From positions 434,001 through 498,000 of the forward strand of contig CP012818.1 of assembly GCA_001936135.1 (NCBI GenBank): a stretch of DNA of 64,000 nt. Reading direction: 5' to 3'. The first letter of the stretch is position 1. Every line of letters starts with the position of its first letter. The DNA is from Saccharomycopsis fibuligera x Saccharomycopsis cf. fibuligera. Lineage: Eukaryota; Ascomycota; Saccharomycetes; Ascoideales; Saccharomycopsidaceae. The notes under the pieces are model-generated. The model was not told the origin of the DNA and ran no database searches. It saw nothing but the letters and a program-made list of their open reading frames with translations. This document shows, in pieces, positions 12,073 through 22,178 of the stretch. The position numbers and the translations under genes are program-made.

Positions 12073-13670
12073 AACGCTGCCTCCACGTTACTGTGGACCG
12101 GTGGTGTCCTAGATTACAATGCTATTTTCGAAATTATTATGTATGCGGCGTATGTGCCGCGGCCTATTTTTACTGTGCAGCGCGGTCCGTAGTTTGCTCA
12201 CCGCCTGCTGTCCGCTCCGCTGTCTCGAGACACTTGACTTGTGCGGTTGGTGCACCACCACCGCCAAACCAACCGCCTTGGTGGCAGGCCGTATATCCGC
12301 TGCTGTCCCAAGTATCTACTCTCCTTCCCCTTTCTTGACAATGGACACGAAGCTTGTTTTCTGAGAATAGTGCCAAATCGAGCTACCCTGCTAGAGTTAT
12401 CGTCCAGAAAGCCAAAAAAAGAAATCAACTTCAACTGAGTTAGAGTTCGAGAAAACTTTTTTTTTTTTCTCACTGACGCTCTCTTGTTTTCTCAGCTCTG
12501 GGAATTTTTTACCTTTCCAATTTTAATTTACAGAATCTGAACCGCGGCAGTACAATTTCTTTTCCTTTTTTTTTCTTTCTTTTTTCTCTGCTCTTCTGTT
12601 CTTCTGTTTCGTATCTCAATCTATTATTGGCATGCTGTCTTTCCAGATCGGGAGTACTGGTCTATATATAGCCTGGGACTTAGCTGAGGAGACAGGAAAT
12701 GGCCTGTATACATGTGTGCTTTAGGCCAAGTTGGCCTGCGGCCCCAGAGTCTCACCGCCTCTTTGTGGGCTCGGTGGTTTATTTATAGGCTGCCAGAAAA
12801 AGCAGGCTGTCTACAGTCAGTTAATGTGGTGCAGAACTGGCTGTCAGTTTCTTCCTCATGGGCAGCAACGGCGCTGGCAACCAAGTGGTGCGAGCCTGCA
12901 CGCTGCGCTGCCGAGAGCAACAAAGGAATAAAACAGCAAGTCCTGAGTCCTCTTCTTCCCGTCAAACCGTTCTGCGAGCCCAGTAAAGAAGCGAAGCCGT
13001 CCCATCTATCGATCTAGCGAGAAAAAGAAAAGAAAAAAAAAAAAAAACAAGAATCAGTCTGTAAGTCTCAAAAAGAAAACAGACAATGTAAAGTAGAAGC
13101 TAATCCCTCCGCATTTCCAGCACCCTTGCTATGTGCACAGACCGGACTGTATGGAGCTTGATCCTCGTGTTCTTGATCTACTTGCTGCCATGTCTACTCT
13201 GTGAAAATCGGATCGGCGCTGAGAAAAATCGACAAGTAAACCGCAATCTTGATCCGCATCGCCTGCTTCGATCTACACTGAGAGTCGAGAGCCATACATT
13301 GTAGATATCCGGTTCGCTAATCCAAAACACGCTCCCTCGCAGCCAGCATCTTTTCAGTCCCCGTATCTACATGCCTCAACATTTTCACATCCAACACAGT
13401 CCTTATAATTTGCACAGATCCTCCCCTCCATACAGCACACAGCTAAGGGCGCGCGCCCTGGGCCTGCGGTGCACGTGATGCGTTGCGCGTCGAAGCAGAA
13501 AACCCACAAAACCACAAAAGCAAAGACAACATGAGAGATCGAAGCCGCAAAAATTCAGCTCCTCGATCAAGCATTGATGCTGCTATCTATCCAGTACAGA
13601 AAAAACTGTGCTGCCACGATTCAAGAAAAACAGCACAATGAATCTAAACTGCATCAGGCAGAAAAACCCT

Positions 13671-13676
13671 AAAAAA
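13671..13676 (-). terminator. Pol III terminator of tRNA-Leu
   Basis: A run of six T on the minus strand, four bases past the 3' end of the tRNA gene, as expected for RNA polymerase III termination. Confidence 0.85.
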
Positions 13677-13680
13677 TATT

Positions 13681-13794
13681 GGACGCGATGAGGTTCGAAC
13701 TCATGCCTCTTTCGAGACTCGATTGCTCAGCGGTTTAAGCTGCAAGAGGTGTCACTCTTGAGTCGAGCGCCTTAGACCACTCGGCCACACGTCC
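13681..13794 (-). tRNA. tRNA-Leu(CAA) with a 33-nt intron
   Basis: The minus strand folds as a class II tRNA. The acceptor GGACGTG pairs with CGCGTCC (one G-T). The D stem is GCC/GGC, the anticodon stem CTCGA/TCGAG, and there is a long variable arm. The T arm is ATGAG/CTCAT with loop TTCGAAC. The anticodon is CAA (bases 13758-13760), reading UUG leucine. The intron is placed one base 3' of the anticodon, as is universal for nuclear tRNA introns, at about 13724-13756. It contains CTCTTG, which pairs with the anticodon region CAAGAG, the structure the splicing endonuclease recognises. The exons are 13757-13794 and 13681-13723. CCA is not encoded. Leucine UUG is the dominant leucine codon of the neighbouring genes. 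Confidence 0.96.
13724..13756 (-). other. Intron of tRNA-Leu(CAA)
   Basis: 33 nt. The borders may slide by one base because an A occurs at each end. Its CTCTTGCAG segment can pair with the anticodon loop. Confidence 0.85.
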
Positions 13795-15234
13795 CTCTAT
13801 GGTGTTTAAGTTCTTTGTGGGGAAGTGTAACTGTAATCTTGTTGGTAAGCAATAGGTGCGTTCTCCTCAAAATTTGCAAATAAATGGCGATGTTGTTGGT
13901 TTAAGGTGTCTCAGAGGTTGGATATCATACTTTTTGTTGACTCTTGTTCGGTTTTTCCCACAATGCATGGGATTCAGCACCGTAAATCGCTCTGCGACAG
14001 CAGGGCACGCAAAGAACAAAAATTTAAAGATTGTAAATAAAAGATGATTAGCGAATACACAAAATACAAACTTTTCCAAAAAACCATGTAGGATATAAGG
14101 AGCTGAGCTGGGAAAACTAATGGCTATTTCACAAGAACCCCTCTCGCCTACTGCCTGACAAGGACTTTAGTTGGAAAACCGTGTCGATTTCCAGTTTTGT
14201 TTACTACATCACCACGCCAAAAATTAGATAATGGGGCTTTCACTTATATGTGTATAAAAAAAAAAAAAAAAAAAAAAACAGAAAAAAAGAGAAACATTCC
14301 AGATACACCCTTTTTTTCATATTCTTTAGTTGAGTTGAGCTGATGAGCTGACGAGGATGGGTGGATGGATGAATGTGTGATTTTGGGATTAGGGAAACGT
14401 AATGGGTTGGTTTGTCTGGTTGGGGTTGAGAGTGTTTTATCGTTACACAACTTGTGATTTAAAGTGTTGAGACGCACTGTGGAACAGATACGGCCGAGGA
14501 GTTATAGCTACATTAATAATAATGAGAGAGTTGATAAAATTTGTATTAATTACTCTTCTCTAGTTAATGATTTTAATTTATTTAGAGATTTGTAATGAAC
14601 AGGTCAGTTATGAAAACACTTATATACACTTTTTTTCTTTACACATGGCGCTCTTAGCGATATTTTTGTAAAATTGTGATAGTTGCTGTGGAGGGATCTG
14701 AAAATACTGAAAAAAATTCTGTGTATTCTATTCAATCTGATTGTACCATAAGCTTGGAATTACATTTTCTAGCTTTGCTGCATTTTGTTGGCTGCTACAG
14801 CACCCTTACTTTAAAAGCGCTGTTACAGCAGAGATGTTATTACTAATGTAAAAAAGGGGGTGTGGCACGAAATTGTTAACTTTGTGGTAACCCGAATATA
14901 AAAAACCAACAGCATCCGGGTAACACTACAAGATTAGCCAAAGTGAATAGCGGCGACTACTTTTTTGCTAGAAATTCGATCATTTAGAAATATCGGCAAA
15001 CCCAAACATAATAACAGTACTAATATCAATATTCACAAAAATTCACTTAGCAAATCATACGCTTCAAGTTGATTATTATAATCCATAGCAGTAGTTGCAA
15101 GCAAAAGTTGGTCTATAAAAGTTATTACAATATTAAGTTACATCAACATTATCTATCCTATTAGATTAGTTTTCACAAAAAGTTATAATTTTAAACATAC
15201 TCGTACAACATTATCAACATCACAATAATACAAA
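13795..15234. other. Intergenic region tRNA-Leu to NOT4
   Basis: 1.4 kb, AT-rich. It includes an uninterrupted A-run of 24 at 14255-14278 and the NOT4 promoter. No convincing coding frame was seen. Confidence 0.6.
15114..15121 (+). promoter_or_regulatory. TATA box of NOT4
   Basis: TATAAAAG, 114 bases before the NOT4 ATG, a usual distance for a yeast TATA element. It is inferred from sequence and position. Confidence 0.45.
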
Positions 15235-16968
15235 ATGGTGGCACTAAATGACGATTACTTAAATGAAGAAGAAGAGGTATGTCCGCTTTGTGTGGAGGAA
15301 ATGGACAGTTCTGATAAAAGATTCAAACCATGTCCTTGTGGCTATCAAATCTGTCAGTTCTGTTACAATAATATCAGACAGAATCCAGAACTTAACGGTA
15401 GATGTCCTGCTTGTCGGAGAAAATATGACGATGAAAGTGTTCAGTATATTGAACTCACTCCAGAAGAAGTTAAAGCAGAAAATGCCAGAAAGATAATTAG
15501 AGACAAAGAGAGAAAACAAAGAGAAAAAGAAAGGAAGGAACAAGAAAATGCTTCTAGAAAACATTTGGCTGGTATGAGAGTGATTCAAAAGAATCTAGTT
15601 TATGTTGTTGGCCTTAATCCTCCTATACCACCAGAGGAACTTCACAGTGCGTTAAGATCAGAAAAATATTTTGGCCAATATGGTAAAATCTTGAAAGTGG
15701 TAGTGAACAAAAGGAATCAGAACGCAAATTCTATTGGTAATAATGGATATGGCATTTATGTGACTTTCGTTAGAAGAGAAGATGCTGACAAATGTATTCG
15801 TGCTATTGATGGTTCGATAATGGACAGTAGGATCATTAGAGCTGCTTATGGTACCACGAAATACTGCTCTTCTTATTTGAGAGGTTTACCTTGTCCTAAT
15901 CCGAATTGTATGTTTTTGCATGAACCTGGTGAAGAAGCAGATTCCTATACTAGACAAGATATGTCCACCCATCAAGGTAACGAGTTGGGTAGACACCGTG
16001 AAGGAGGAATAATCAGATATGGGCTACATAACAATGTGATGCATCCTACAACAAAGCCGGGGGATATTGTTCATGACTTGAAACATGTTTCCAGCTCTAG
16101 TCATGGAATAAATATCACCGGTAATAGTAATAGTAACAGTAATAGTAATGGTAATAGCAGTGCTTCAGAACATCGCAACGATCACAGTGACCAAGAAAAT
16201 GCTCCAGGCTTACCAGCCACTGCCTCGTGGGCCAAAAATGTTGCATCTGGCACTACACAAAATAATTCTCCAAAACCAAGAAATGCTACTTTGGCTAATG
16301 CTTCTGCTTTCCCAACATTAGCAGAAACTGCATTGCAACGTAATAATTCAGGTACCAATTTAACCCATTTGGTACACAAGGAAAGAAAGAAGGATAAGAA
16401 TAAGGATTCAAATGCTCACAGCAAGAAAGAATTTAAAGAAAATATTGACGAGTTAGTTATTAATGAATTATCTGCATCAGAATTTATGTCACAAACATTG
16501 AATCTTCTTACTTCCAGTTTTGGTAAAGTAAATTATGAGTTCAAAACAGAGTTATTCGAAGAAAAATATGGTCAATCTTTGGATGATTTTCCTCCAATGT
16601 TTGCGTTTGCATCTTCTAAAAACTTGGTGATTCCTGAAAAATCTCAAGAAATTGACTACTTTAAGACAGGAACGGAATTTATTAATGCAATTATTGACAA
16701 TAGAAAAGCAGCCAATGCTATTTACAACACTGAAATTTTGCCACCAAAGAACCTTCGCACTGAACCTCAACCGCCACTTCAACATCTGATTAATGCATTG
16801 CAAAATCCTTCTGCTGCTAGCACCCCAAGAGCAGGGGTTACTCCACCTCCGGGATTGTTAAACAAACAATTGAATCTCGGCGAGCAGCAATACCCACAAC
16901 AACATAGCAACAATCACTCAACCGAAATTTTGAATCATCTCTTAAATGGTAAAAAGATTGCTACTTGA
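15235..16968 (+). CDS. NOT4: CCR4-NOT E3 ubiquitin ligase Not4 (Mot2)
   Basis: 577 aa. A C4C4 RING finger lies at residues 16-59 (CPLC ... CPCG ... CQFC ... CPAC). A basic Arg/Lys/Glu coiled segment follows (about 85-112). The RRM starts near NLVYVVGLNPP at about 118-205. Next is a CCCH zinc finger (CSSYLRGLPCPNPNCMFLH). This order is diagnostic of Not4, which with Ubc4/5 ubiquitinates ribosomal and nascent-chain targets and belongs to the CCR4-NOT deadenylase complex in cytosol and nucleus. The C-terminal half is low-complexity, Asn/Ser-rich, with a short NS repeat. The S. cerevisiae protein is 587 aa. A TATA box lies 114 bp upstream. Confidence 0.96.
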   Translation: MVALNDDYLNEEEEVCPLCVEEMDSSDKRFKPCPCGYQICQFCYNNIRQNPELNGRCPACRRKYDDESVQYIELTPEEVKAENARKIIRDKERKQREKERKEQENASRKHLAGMRVIQKNLVYVVGLNPPIPPEELHSALRSEKYFGQYGKILKVVVNKRNQNANSIGNNGYGIYVTFVRREDADKCIRAIDGSIMDSRIIRAAYGTTKYCSSYLRGLPCPNPNCMFLHEPGEEADSYTRQDMSTHQGNELGRHREGGIIRYGLHNNVMHPTTKPGDIVHDLKHVSSSSHGINITGNSNSNSNSNGNSSASEHRNDHSDQENAPGLPATASWAKNVASGTTQNNSPKPRNATLANASAFPTLAETALQRNNSGTNLTHLVHKERKKDKNKDSNAHSKKEFKENIDELVINELSASEFMSQTLNLLTSSFGKVNYEFKTELFEEKYGQSLDDFPPMFAFASSKNLVIPEKSQEIDYFKTGTEFINAIIDNRKAANAIYNTEILPPKNLRTEPQPPLQHLINALQNPSAASTPRAGVTPPPGLLNKQLNLGEQQYPQQHSNNHSTEILNHLLNGKKIAT

Positions 16969-17036
16969 ATATATTAAACAAATAAAAGAAATAGTAAGTC
17001 GTTAATTGTTTCTTGTTCTTTATTATTCAAGCTTTT

Positions 17037-17077
<41 letters not shown>

Positions 17078-17517
17078 GTGTACCGTTTATCTTTTCGTTT
17101 GTGTCTTTTTAGTTTTTATATTAAAGAAAACTTGATTTGGTTTTCTTCAGTGGTAATTACTTTACTATGTTTTTATTATAATTATTAGTATTATTACCAT
17201 TAATGTGATTTTAGTTTTTCTGTTTTTTGGTGCCTTAACTGCTCTTTCTTTTACCTGTAAGCCTCACTTTCAATGCTTTCAAAGTTTTATTGTTTAATCA
17301 GTATACTACATTGGTAATTCAGCTCATCATGCAAAAGCGAAAATGTGTTCGATTTATCCGTTACAAATATCCTCATTCTGATATAATTGAAATAAATTGC
17401 TAATAGCGTACAAAGTTTTATACTAAACACCATATTATCCCACAGTACCCTAGCCTAAGCGGAAGAGCCGCGTTGGCTGCATACCTGAGTAGACGTCTAT
17501 TCGTGTACACACAAAGT
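16969..17517. other. Convergent intergenic region NOT4/cullin with poly(T) tract
   Basis: 549 bp between two converging 3' ends. It has an unbroken run of about 35 T at 17039-17073, just past the NOT4 stop. On the minus strand downstream of the cullin stop I looked for, and did not find, a continuation of the cullin domain. Confidence 0.65.
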
Positions 17518-20500
17518 TCAAAAATTCATGTGAAGCTTTTTGATCGCTTTTGAAGAAACTAAAGGAACCTTGATAATTTGCTTCTTACTGTCAAACTGCT
17601 CATTGACAACAAACACATCATCTTTGCTAAATTTGCCACCACCATTGCTGCTGCCATTATTACCACCGCTGATAATGTTGCCGACGGTACTGCTTTCTGT
17701 AATTGCGCCAACAGCAGACAAAGGTGCAGGCCCGGACCCAGAATTAGCTGAAAGACCACTTGGTGGTGATGTGATTGACTTATTAATTAAAATGCCTGAT
17801 TTTTGTAGCGAGAAAATCGCTCTTTTGACTATATCATCAGGATCACGGTTTAAAGTTTTTGGTGTTATTGTCTGCTTTTTTAATCCTTGTTCTCCTTCTT
17901 CTTCTTTGACTATACTGTCGTTACCAGTTTCTCTAGAAGCTTCGTTCTCATTGCGATTCCAGCCCTCCTCTGTTATGCCTTTGCTGCTTGACGAATCAAA
18001 TGCTTTCCTGTACGCTTCGTCACCAAGAAACCGTTTTCTTTTCACTCGCTCAACAATGCGGGATTTATTGACCATATTATTATTGTAAAATACATCATTT
18101 AAAGCTTCTTTGGACAACTGCATTGCTGATAACGTTCTTGAGCTAGCAGTGAGAGTATTTCGTTGACTGACTATGCGCACATTTTTATTTCCTGTTTCTG
18201 AATTGCTGCTAGTGCTGTTGTTTGCCCCACTTATTGACTTCCCACCTCCAGCACCGCTCCTGGAAGGTGTGGATCCAGCAGAAGCAGAGTTCGACGATGA
18301 TGCTGGAGCACTAGCTAAATTCTTGCTAGGCTTGAGCCGCTGAAGAATATCCACATATGACCATTCATCAACTTCATTGAAAAGCAACAACACACAACCA
18401 ACAATAAACGCAGTATGAATCTGTTTTGGCTTATCGTCATTATCTGGATTAATACTAAAATCAAGAACCAAGTAATGCAAGTAATAATTCCAGTTAAGAA
18501 TTTTATGGCTGTTATTAACATAAAGTTTTGAATTTTGATTTGGTGTCCATGTGGATGATAATGACAAAGTTGATGGTGAAGAAGCAGACGGCAATTCTGT
18601 CGATGTTGTTGGAAGCGCCCCCTGGAAAAGAGGATAAAGTTTACTGCTACTTGGCCCACCTTCGAAGAACATATCATTGAAAGTATCAAAAATTTGTGGC
18701 ATTTCGTATTTCGGAAACATTAAATCAAAGTTATTATTGCTGAAGTTGGGCCAAAGTTTGGTATTTAAAATTAATGGATCGAATTCAACTTGCTGTACGG
18801 TGTCACCTTCTTTGGCAAATGGTGACAAAAATGAGTGAGCCTTTTGTGGCGGTTGTGTTGTTGATTGAATTTTCTTTTGTTGGTAAACCATAAAATCTTC
18901 TTTGAATTTCTGTGATATATCAAAATCTTTGATCATAGAATAGACGGAATGGAACTTGGCTACTAACTCTTCAGAATCAAAATCAGAATCAACTTCTTCT
19001 GCATCGTCAAGGCCATGACTGTGACTATCAATGCTGGTGCCGCTTTGACGCGAATTATAGATTTCGGGTTTCAATTTGGTTCTGGTTCCTTTGCATGGAT
19101 TGAATTCTGACTCCAAATATGCAATGAATTGATTATCCCTGTGTTTGTAGTTAATAAAATCTTTTGTAAATAACACAAGCATTATATTTTCAACAAATAT
19201 TTTTTTGTTCAAGTTTTCCAGATTTATGATATTGTTAATGTTGAGTAATCTTTTGGACAAATGTTGCCTATAATGATGAATGAAAAACTCAAATCTTTTT
19301 TGGTAGAATTTTTTGAAAAACCAGTAAACAATTTCAAATTTTGGAGCAATTTTGGTATCATATACTTCATTAATGATTGTTACGAATGATTTGTTTTGTG
19401 ATATTGATACCTTTGCGTCATTAATGTACTCATTGAAAAGAGAATTGACAAATAAATCACAATACTTTACTAACTCAATGATAAGTTCGTTATTGTTGAT
19501 ATTGATAATTTTTACAAATGATTTGTTCACTTTGTTAATGAATAGTGGATTACTGTCAAACGAGTTTTCAATGAGTTGCAAGTACTTGTTCTTGAGCCCA
19601 TAAAGTAGTTCAATGATTGAGTTTTCGATTTGGTTCGCCAAATCCTTATCCTTTTCTTTATTTTTTGAATTCTTCTTCTTAAAATTGATCAAACTTGTGA
19701 ATAGTTGGTTGTATATTGTGTTGAACCATATGAGGGCGAGTGAGTCAACAGATGGTTTGCGAGCATCTTTAAAAGAAATATTTTGGTCAGCGTCATTATT
19801 AACTTTGTTGTATCTACCATTTATATTGTCATCATCATCCTTATCATCATCATTATCACCATCACCATCATCATCATCATCATCGTCATCGTCATCGTCA
19901 TCAGCGTCGTCATCATCATTTTCTTCATTGTAATTTTCTTGCTCTTTTTCTTTAGTTGCGTCAGCTGCCTCAGCATCCAATTCAGCAAATGTATTCCCAT
20001 GAACCTTAAGAACTTCATCATCGAGCCTTGCGTTTCCTGAGTCGAAAGCCTGGTGAAATTCATACAATTTTTTTAACCCAACGAAATCCATATCATTAAA
20101 CAACTTGATAAAAATTTTGTTCAAATGATCATTATTGATTATTAGCTTATATAATAATATTCTCCTTATCAAATAAATAAACCTCTTGTTGTTATCAAGC
20201 TGGAAATTCGAATGCACAGCAAAAATAGAATACTGTTGATATTGATTTAAATACTTAAAATAAAAGTCATCATAACTATTACTATAATGGCCACTGGAAA
20301 AGACTTCTTGTTTGTTGAATTTGTTATTGAAAATCAGATTAGCAAGTATGGTTTCATGACGAAATATACGTTCAAAAATTGCCATGAAGCTTGAAGTAAC
20401 AGCATGATTTTCTTCAAGTAACGAAGTCTGAGTTAAAAACCAGCAAAATCTGTTTAATTCATTTAAGTAAATTCGGTTGAAGTTTATCGACTTTAACGAT

Positions 20501-21582
20501 ACAACATCAAGACCAGAATATCTGTAAAAGCCAATATTGGACATTATGAGATCGATTTTTTTGAATATTAATAACATGTTTAAAAGCAATTTTTCAGGGT
20601 CAATTTCACTTCTTTCTTTATTGGCGTTACTGTCATTACTGCCATTACTGTCATTATTGTCATTATTGTCATTATCATCTGGGATATCATCGTCTAACAC
20701 AATATCATCATCTTGATCTGTCTTTCTCTTCAAAGACGCTGTTTGTGAATCCTGTTTACTCACAATAATCTCATTAGGTAGTACCGGATCAAACCCGTGC
20801 TCAGTCAAGTATCTATTCAATTGATACAATCGATTAAAATGCAACAACTTTAATGCATTTATCAACACAATACGACCAACTGTTTGAAACTTGCTTGCAT
20901 TTTGTGCTGGTACAAATAGTTTTTTGTAGAATAAAGAATTGGCTAGCTCACGTACTGTTAACTTTGAGTATGAGTTAGCTAGCACGTTGCGATCAAAATA
21001 AGCAAAAATGGAATCAATGGGGTTGATTTTTGCAAACACATAATTGAACAATTTGATAAAGGTGTATAGTATTTGACAGCATTGATCAAAGTCTTCTTGA
21101 GTAAAATTATTGAACAATTGGCCAATATCAACTGAGTTAGAACTAGCAGCGGCAGCATCATCCATTTGATTCAAATCATTGACGGGCAGCTGTTTGCTGC
21201 TGTTTATATTTTGAGACATGACAATAATGTTATCCAAGTATCTGCGAATCGTAACATTTGCATCAAAGAAAAGCTCCAAGTTTCGCACAATCATCAGGTA
21301 CAAAGACTCGGTATATTTATTAACCGCAAGTATCTTTACAAGGTTATAGTATTTCGAAATCAAGAGCGGTGGCCGGCTAACCGTATCACTATTTTTATCA
21401 CTTAGGTCAAGAATTTTAACAACATGAGCATCCACAGTACTAACGATCTCATCTAGCTTTGAGTTATGATGATGGCTAGACCCGCCTGCTGTTGCTGAGG
21501 GACGAGCCATAGAGGCGCTGGATTTAATGTGAAAATTACCTTGAGGATCAGTGGTATTGCAAAAGTCAAAAAGCTTATCCAT
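17518..21582 (-). CDS. Divergent cullin-family protein (Rtt101/Cul3-like), no neddylation domain
   Basis: 1,354 aa. The cullin core is seen in YRQHLSKRLLN near residue 770, the usual Y-x-x-H-L-x-K-R-L-L motif. MIKDFDISQKF follows near 884 (compare cullin MxxDxxxS). LLFNEVDEWSYVDILQRL is near 1070, and FVVNEQFDSKKQIIKVPL near the end matches the cullin F-x-x-N-x-x-F-x-x-K stretch. Cullins are scaffolds of RING ubiquitin ligases. It is far longer than usual (750-850 aa) because of low-complexity inserts: an Asp run at about 555-590 and Ser/Ala/Asn-rich stretches at about 1090-1140 and 1280-1320. It stops where the neddylation winged helix normally begins. Which cullin it is stays open. APC2 is less likely. 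Confidence 0.7.
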   Translation of the reverse strand: MDKLFDFCNTTDPQGNFHIKSSASMARPSATAGGSSHHHNSKLDEIVSTVDAHVVKILDLSDKNSDTVSRPPLLISKYYNLVKILAVNKYTESLYLMIVRNLELFFDANVTIRRYLDNIIVMSQNINSSKQLPVNDLNQMDDAAAASSNSVDIGQLFNNFTQEDFDQCCQILYTFIKLFNYVFAKINPIDSIFAYFDRNVLANSYSKLTVRELANSLFYKKLFVPAQNASKFQTVGRIVLINALKLLHFNRLYQLNRYLTEHGFDPVLPNEIIVSKQDSQTASLKRKTDQDDDIVLDDDIPDDNDNNDNNDSNGSNDSNANKERSEIDPEKLLLNMLLIFKKIDLIMSNIGFYRYSGLDVVSLKSINFNRIYLNELNRFCWFLTQTSLLEENHAVTSSFMAIFERIFRHETILANLIFNNKFNKQEVFSSGHYSNSYDDFYFKYLNQYQQYSIFAVHSNFQLDNNKRFIYLIRRILLYKLIINNDHLNKIFIKLFNDMDFVGLKKLYEFHQAFDSGNARLDDEVLKVHGNTFAELDAEAADATKEKEQENYNEENDDDDADDDDDDDDDDDDGDGDNDDDKDDDDNINGRYNKVNNDADQNISFKDARKPSVDSLALIWFNTIYNQLFTSLINFKKKNSKNKEKDKDLANQIENSIIELLYGLKNKYLQLIENSFDSNPLFINKVNKSFVKIININNNELIIELVKYCDLFVNSLFNEYINDAKVSISQNKSFVTIINEVYDTKIAPKFEIVYWFFKKFYQKRFEFFIHHYRQHLSKRLLNINNIINLENLNKKIFVENIMLVLFTKDFINYKHRDNQFIAYLESEFNPCKGTRTKLKPEIYNSRQSGTSIDSHSHGLDDAEEVDSDFDSEELVAKFHSVYSMIKDFDISQKFKEDFMVYQQKKIQSTTQPPQKAHSFLSPFAKEGDTVQQVEFDPLILNTKLWPNFSNNNFDLMFPKYEMPQIFDTFNDMFFEGGPSSSKLYPLFQGALPTTSTELPSASSPSTLSLSSTWTPNQNSKLYVNNSHKILNWNYYLHYLVLDFSINPDNDDKPKQIHTAFIVGCVLLLFNEVDEWSYVDILQRLKPSKNLASAPASSSNSASAGSTPSRSGAGGGKSISGANNSTSSNSETGNKNVRIVSQRNTLTASSRTLSAMQLSKEALNDVFYNNNMVNKSRIVERVKRKRFLGDEAYRKAFDSSSSKGITEEGWNRNENEASRETGNDSIVKEEEGEQGLKKQTITPKTLNRDPDDIVKRAIFSLQKSGILINKSITSPPSGLSANSGSGPAPLSAVGAITESSTVGNIISGGNNGSSNGGGKFSKDDVFVVNEQFDSKKQIIKVPLVSSKAIKKLHMNF

Positions 21583-22178
21583 TTCCCATGGAGCGATGCG
21601 GTTTTTGTCTCAATATTTCAGTTCTTAATTCTGCCTTTTCCTCTTGGATATCATCTCAAGACGGACTCTTGATATACGATAATCGCGAAGAGATGCTGAT
21701 TCAAAAACGGGTAATAATCCACACTAATGGTACCGTTGTTATGCGATTTTATGCGAGTATCGCTTATTATGATACATACATATTGCATCACGATGCATTA
21801 ATGTAGCATATAGGATCCCAACATAAAACCGCACTGTTCGTTGGATCCAGGATACAACACCACTGTCACAGTATGCCATGGCAAACAATATAAATACTGG
21901 GAGCTGTTGCCAGATCAATATTGCATTACAAAAAAGTTCATTGTTATTGTTTATCCAATGCATGTCTTTTATTCAAAGAGACAATAAATTCAACTTTATC
22001 CACATTCTTTTATCATAATAAAGCCAGCCAACTTCCTTACATTCGTTTATTAAACTAAAAAGCTGCTTCTAAAACTCTTCTTTGATTCAAAAAATCAAAA
22101 CTTTATTCGTGTATTTATATAAACTGACCAATAATCATTGAAATTTGTCTGGACTAGTAACCGATATTGCCTTCAATC
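21583..22178. other. Divergent promoter region, cullin / secreted protein
   Basis: 596 bp between two divergent starts. A TATATAAA box lies near the right-hand gene. No small gene was recognised. Confidence 0.55.
22116..22123 (+). promoter_or_regulatory. TATA box of the secreted Ser/Thr-rich protein gene
   Basis: TATATAAA, 63 bases before the chosen ATG at 22179. The short distance implies a short leader. Prediction from sequence. Confidence 0.45.

Larger units (their letters stand above)
9731..13680. other. Long gene-poor, partly GC-rich region upstream of FKS1
   Basis: Nearly 4 kb between the FKS1 start and the tRNA gene. Only scattered open frames occur, all overlapping on both strands and built from repeats, with no recognisable protein. 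The left part is a polypurine run. From about 10.35 to 13.5 kb the DNA is visibly GC-richer than the rest of the window. It carries several tandem repeats, a (TTTG)n array and a perfect palindrome, listed separately. It should contain the FKS1 promoter. I cannot exclude a long non-coding RNA. Confidence 0.7.

Noticed and set aside
14870-14930. GGTAACCCG / CGGGTAACAC as an inverted repeat
   Set aside because: On checking, the arms are not reverse complements. They share only the GGTAAC core.
13681-15234. Possible solo LTR or transposon remnant next to the tRNA gene
   Set aside because: tRNA flanks are common insertion sites in yeasts, so I looked for terminal repeats and target duplications and saw none.
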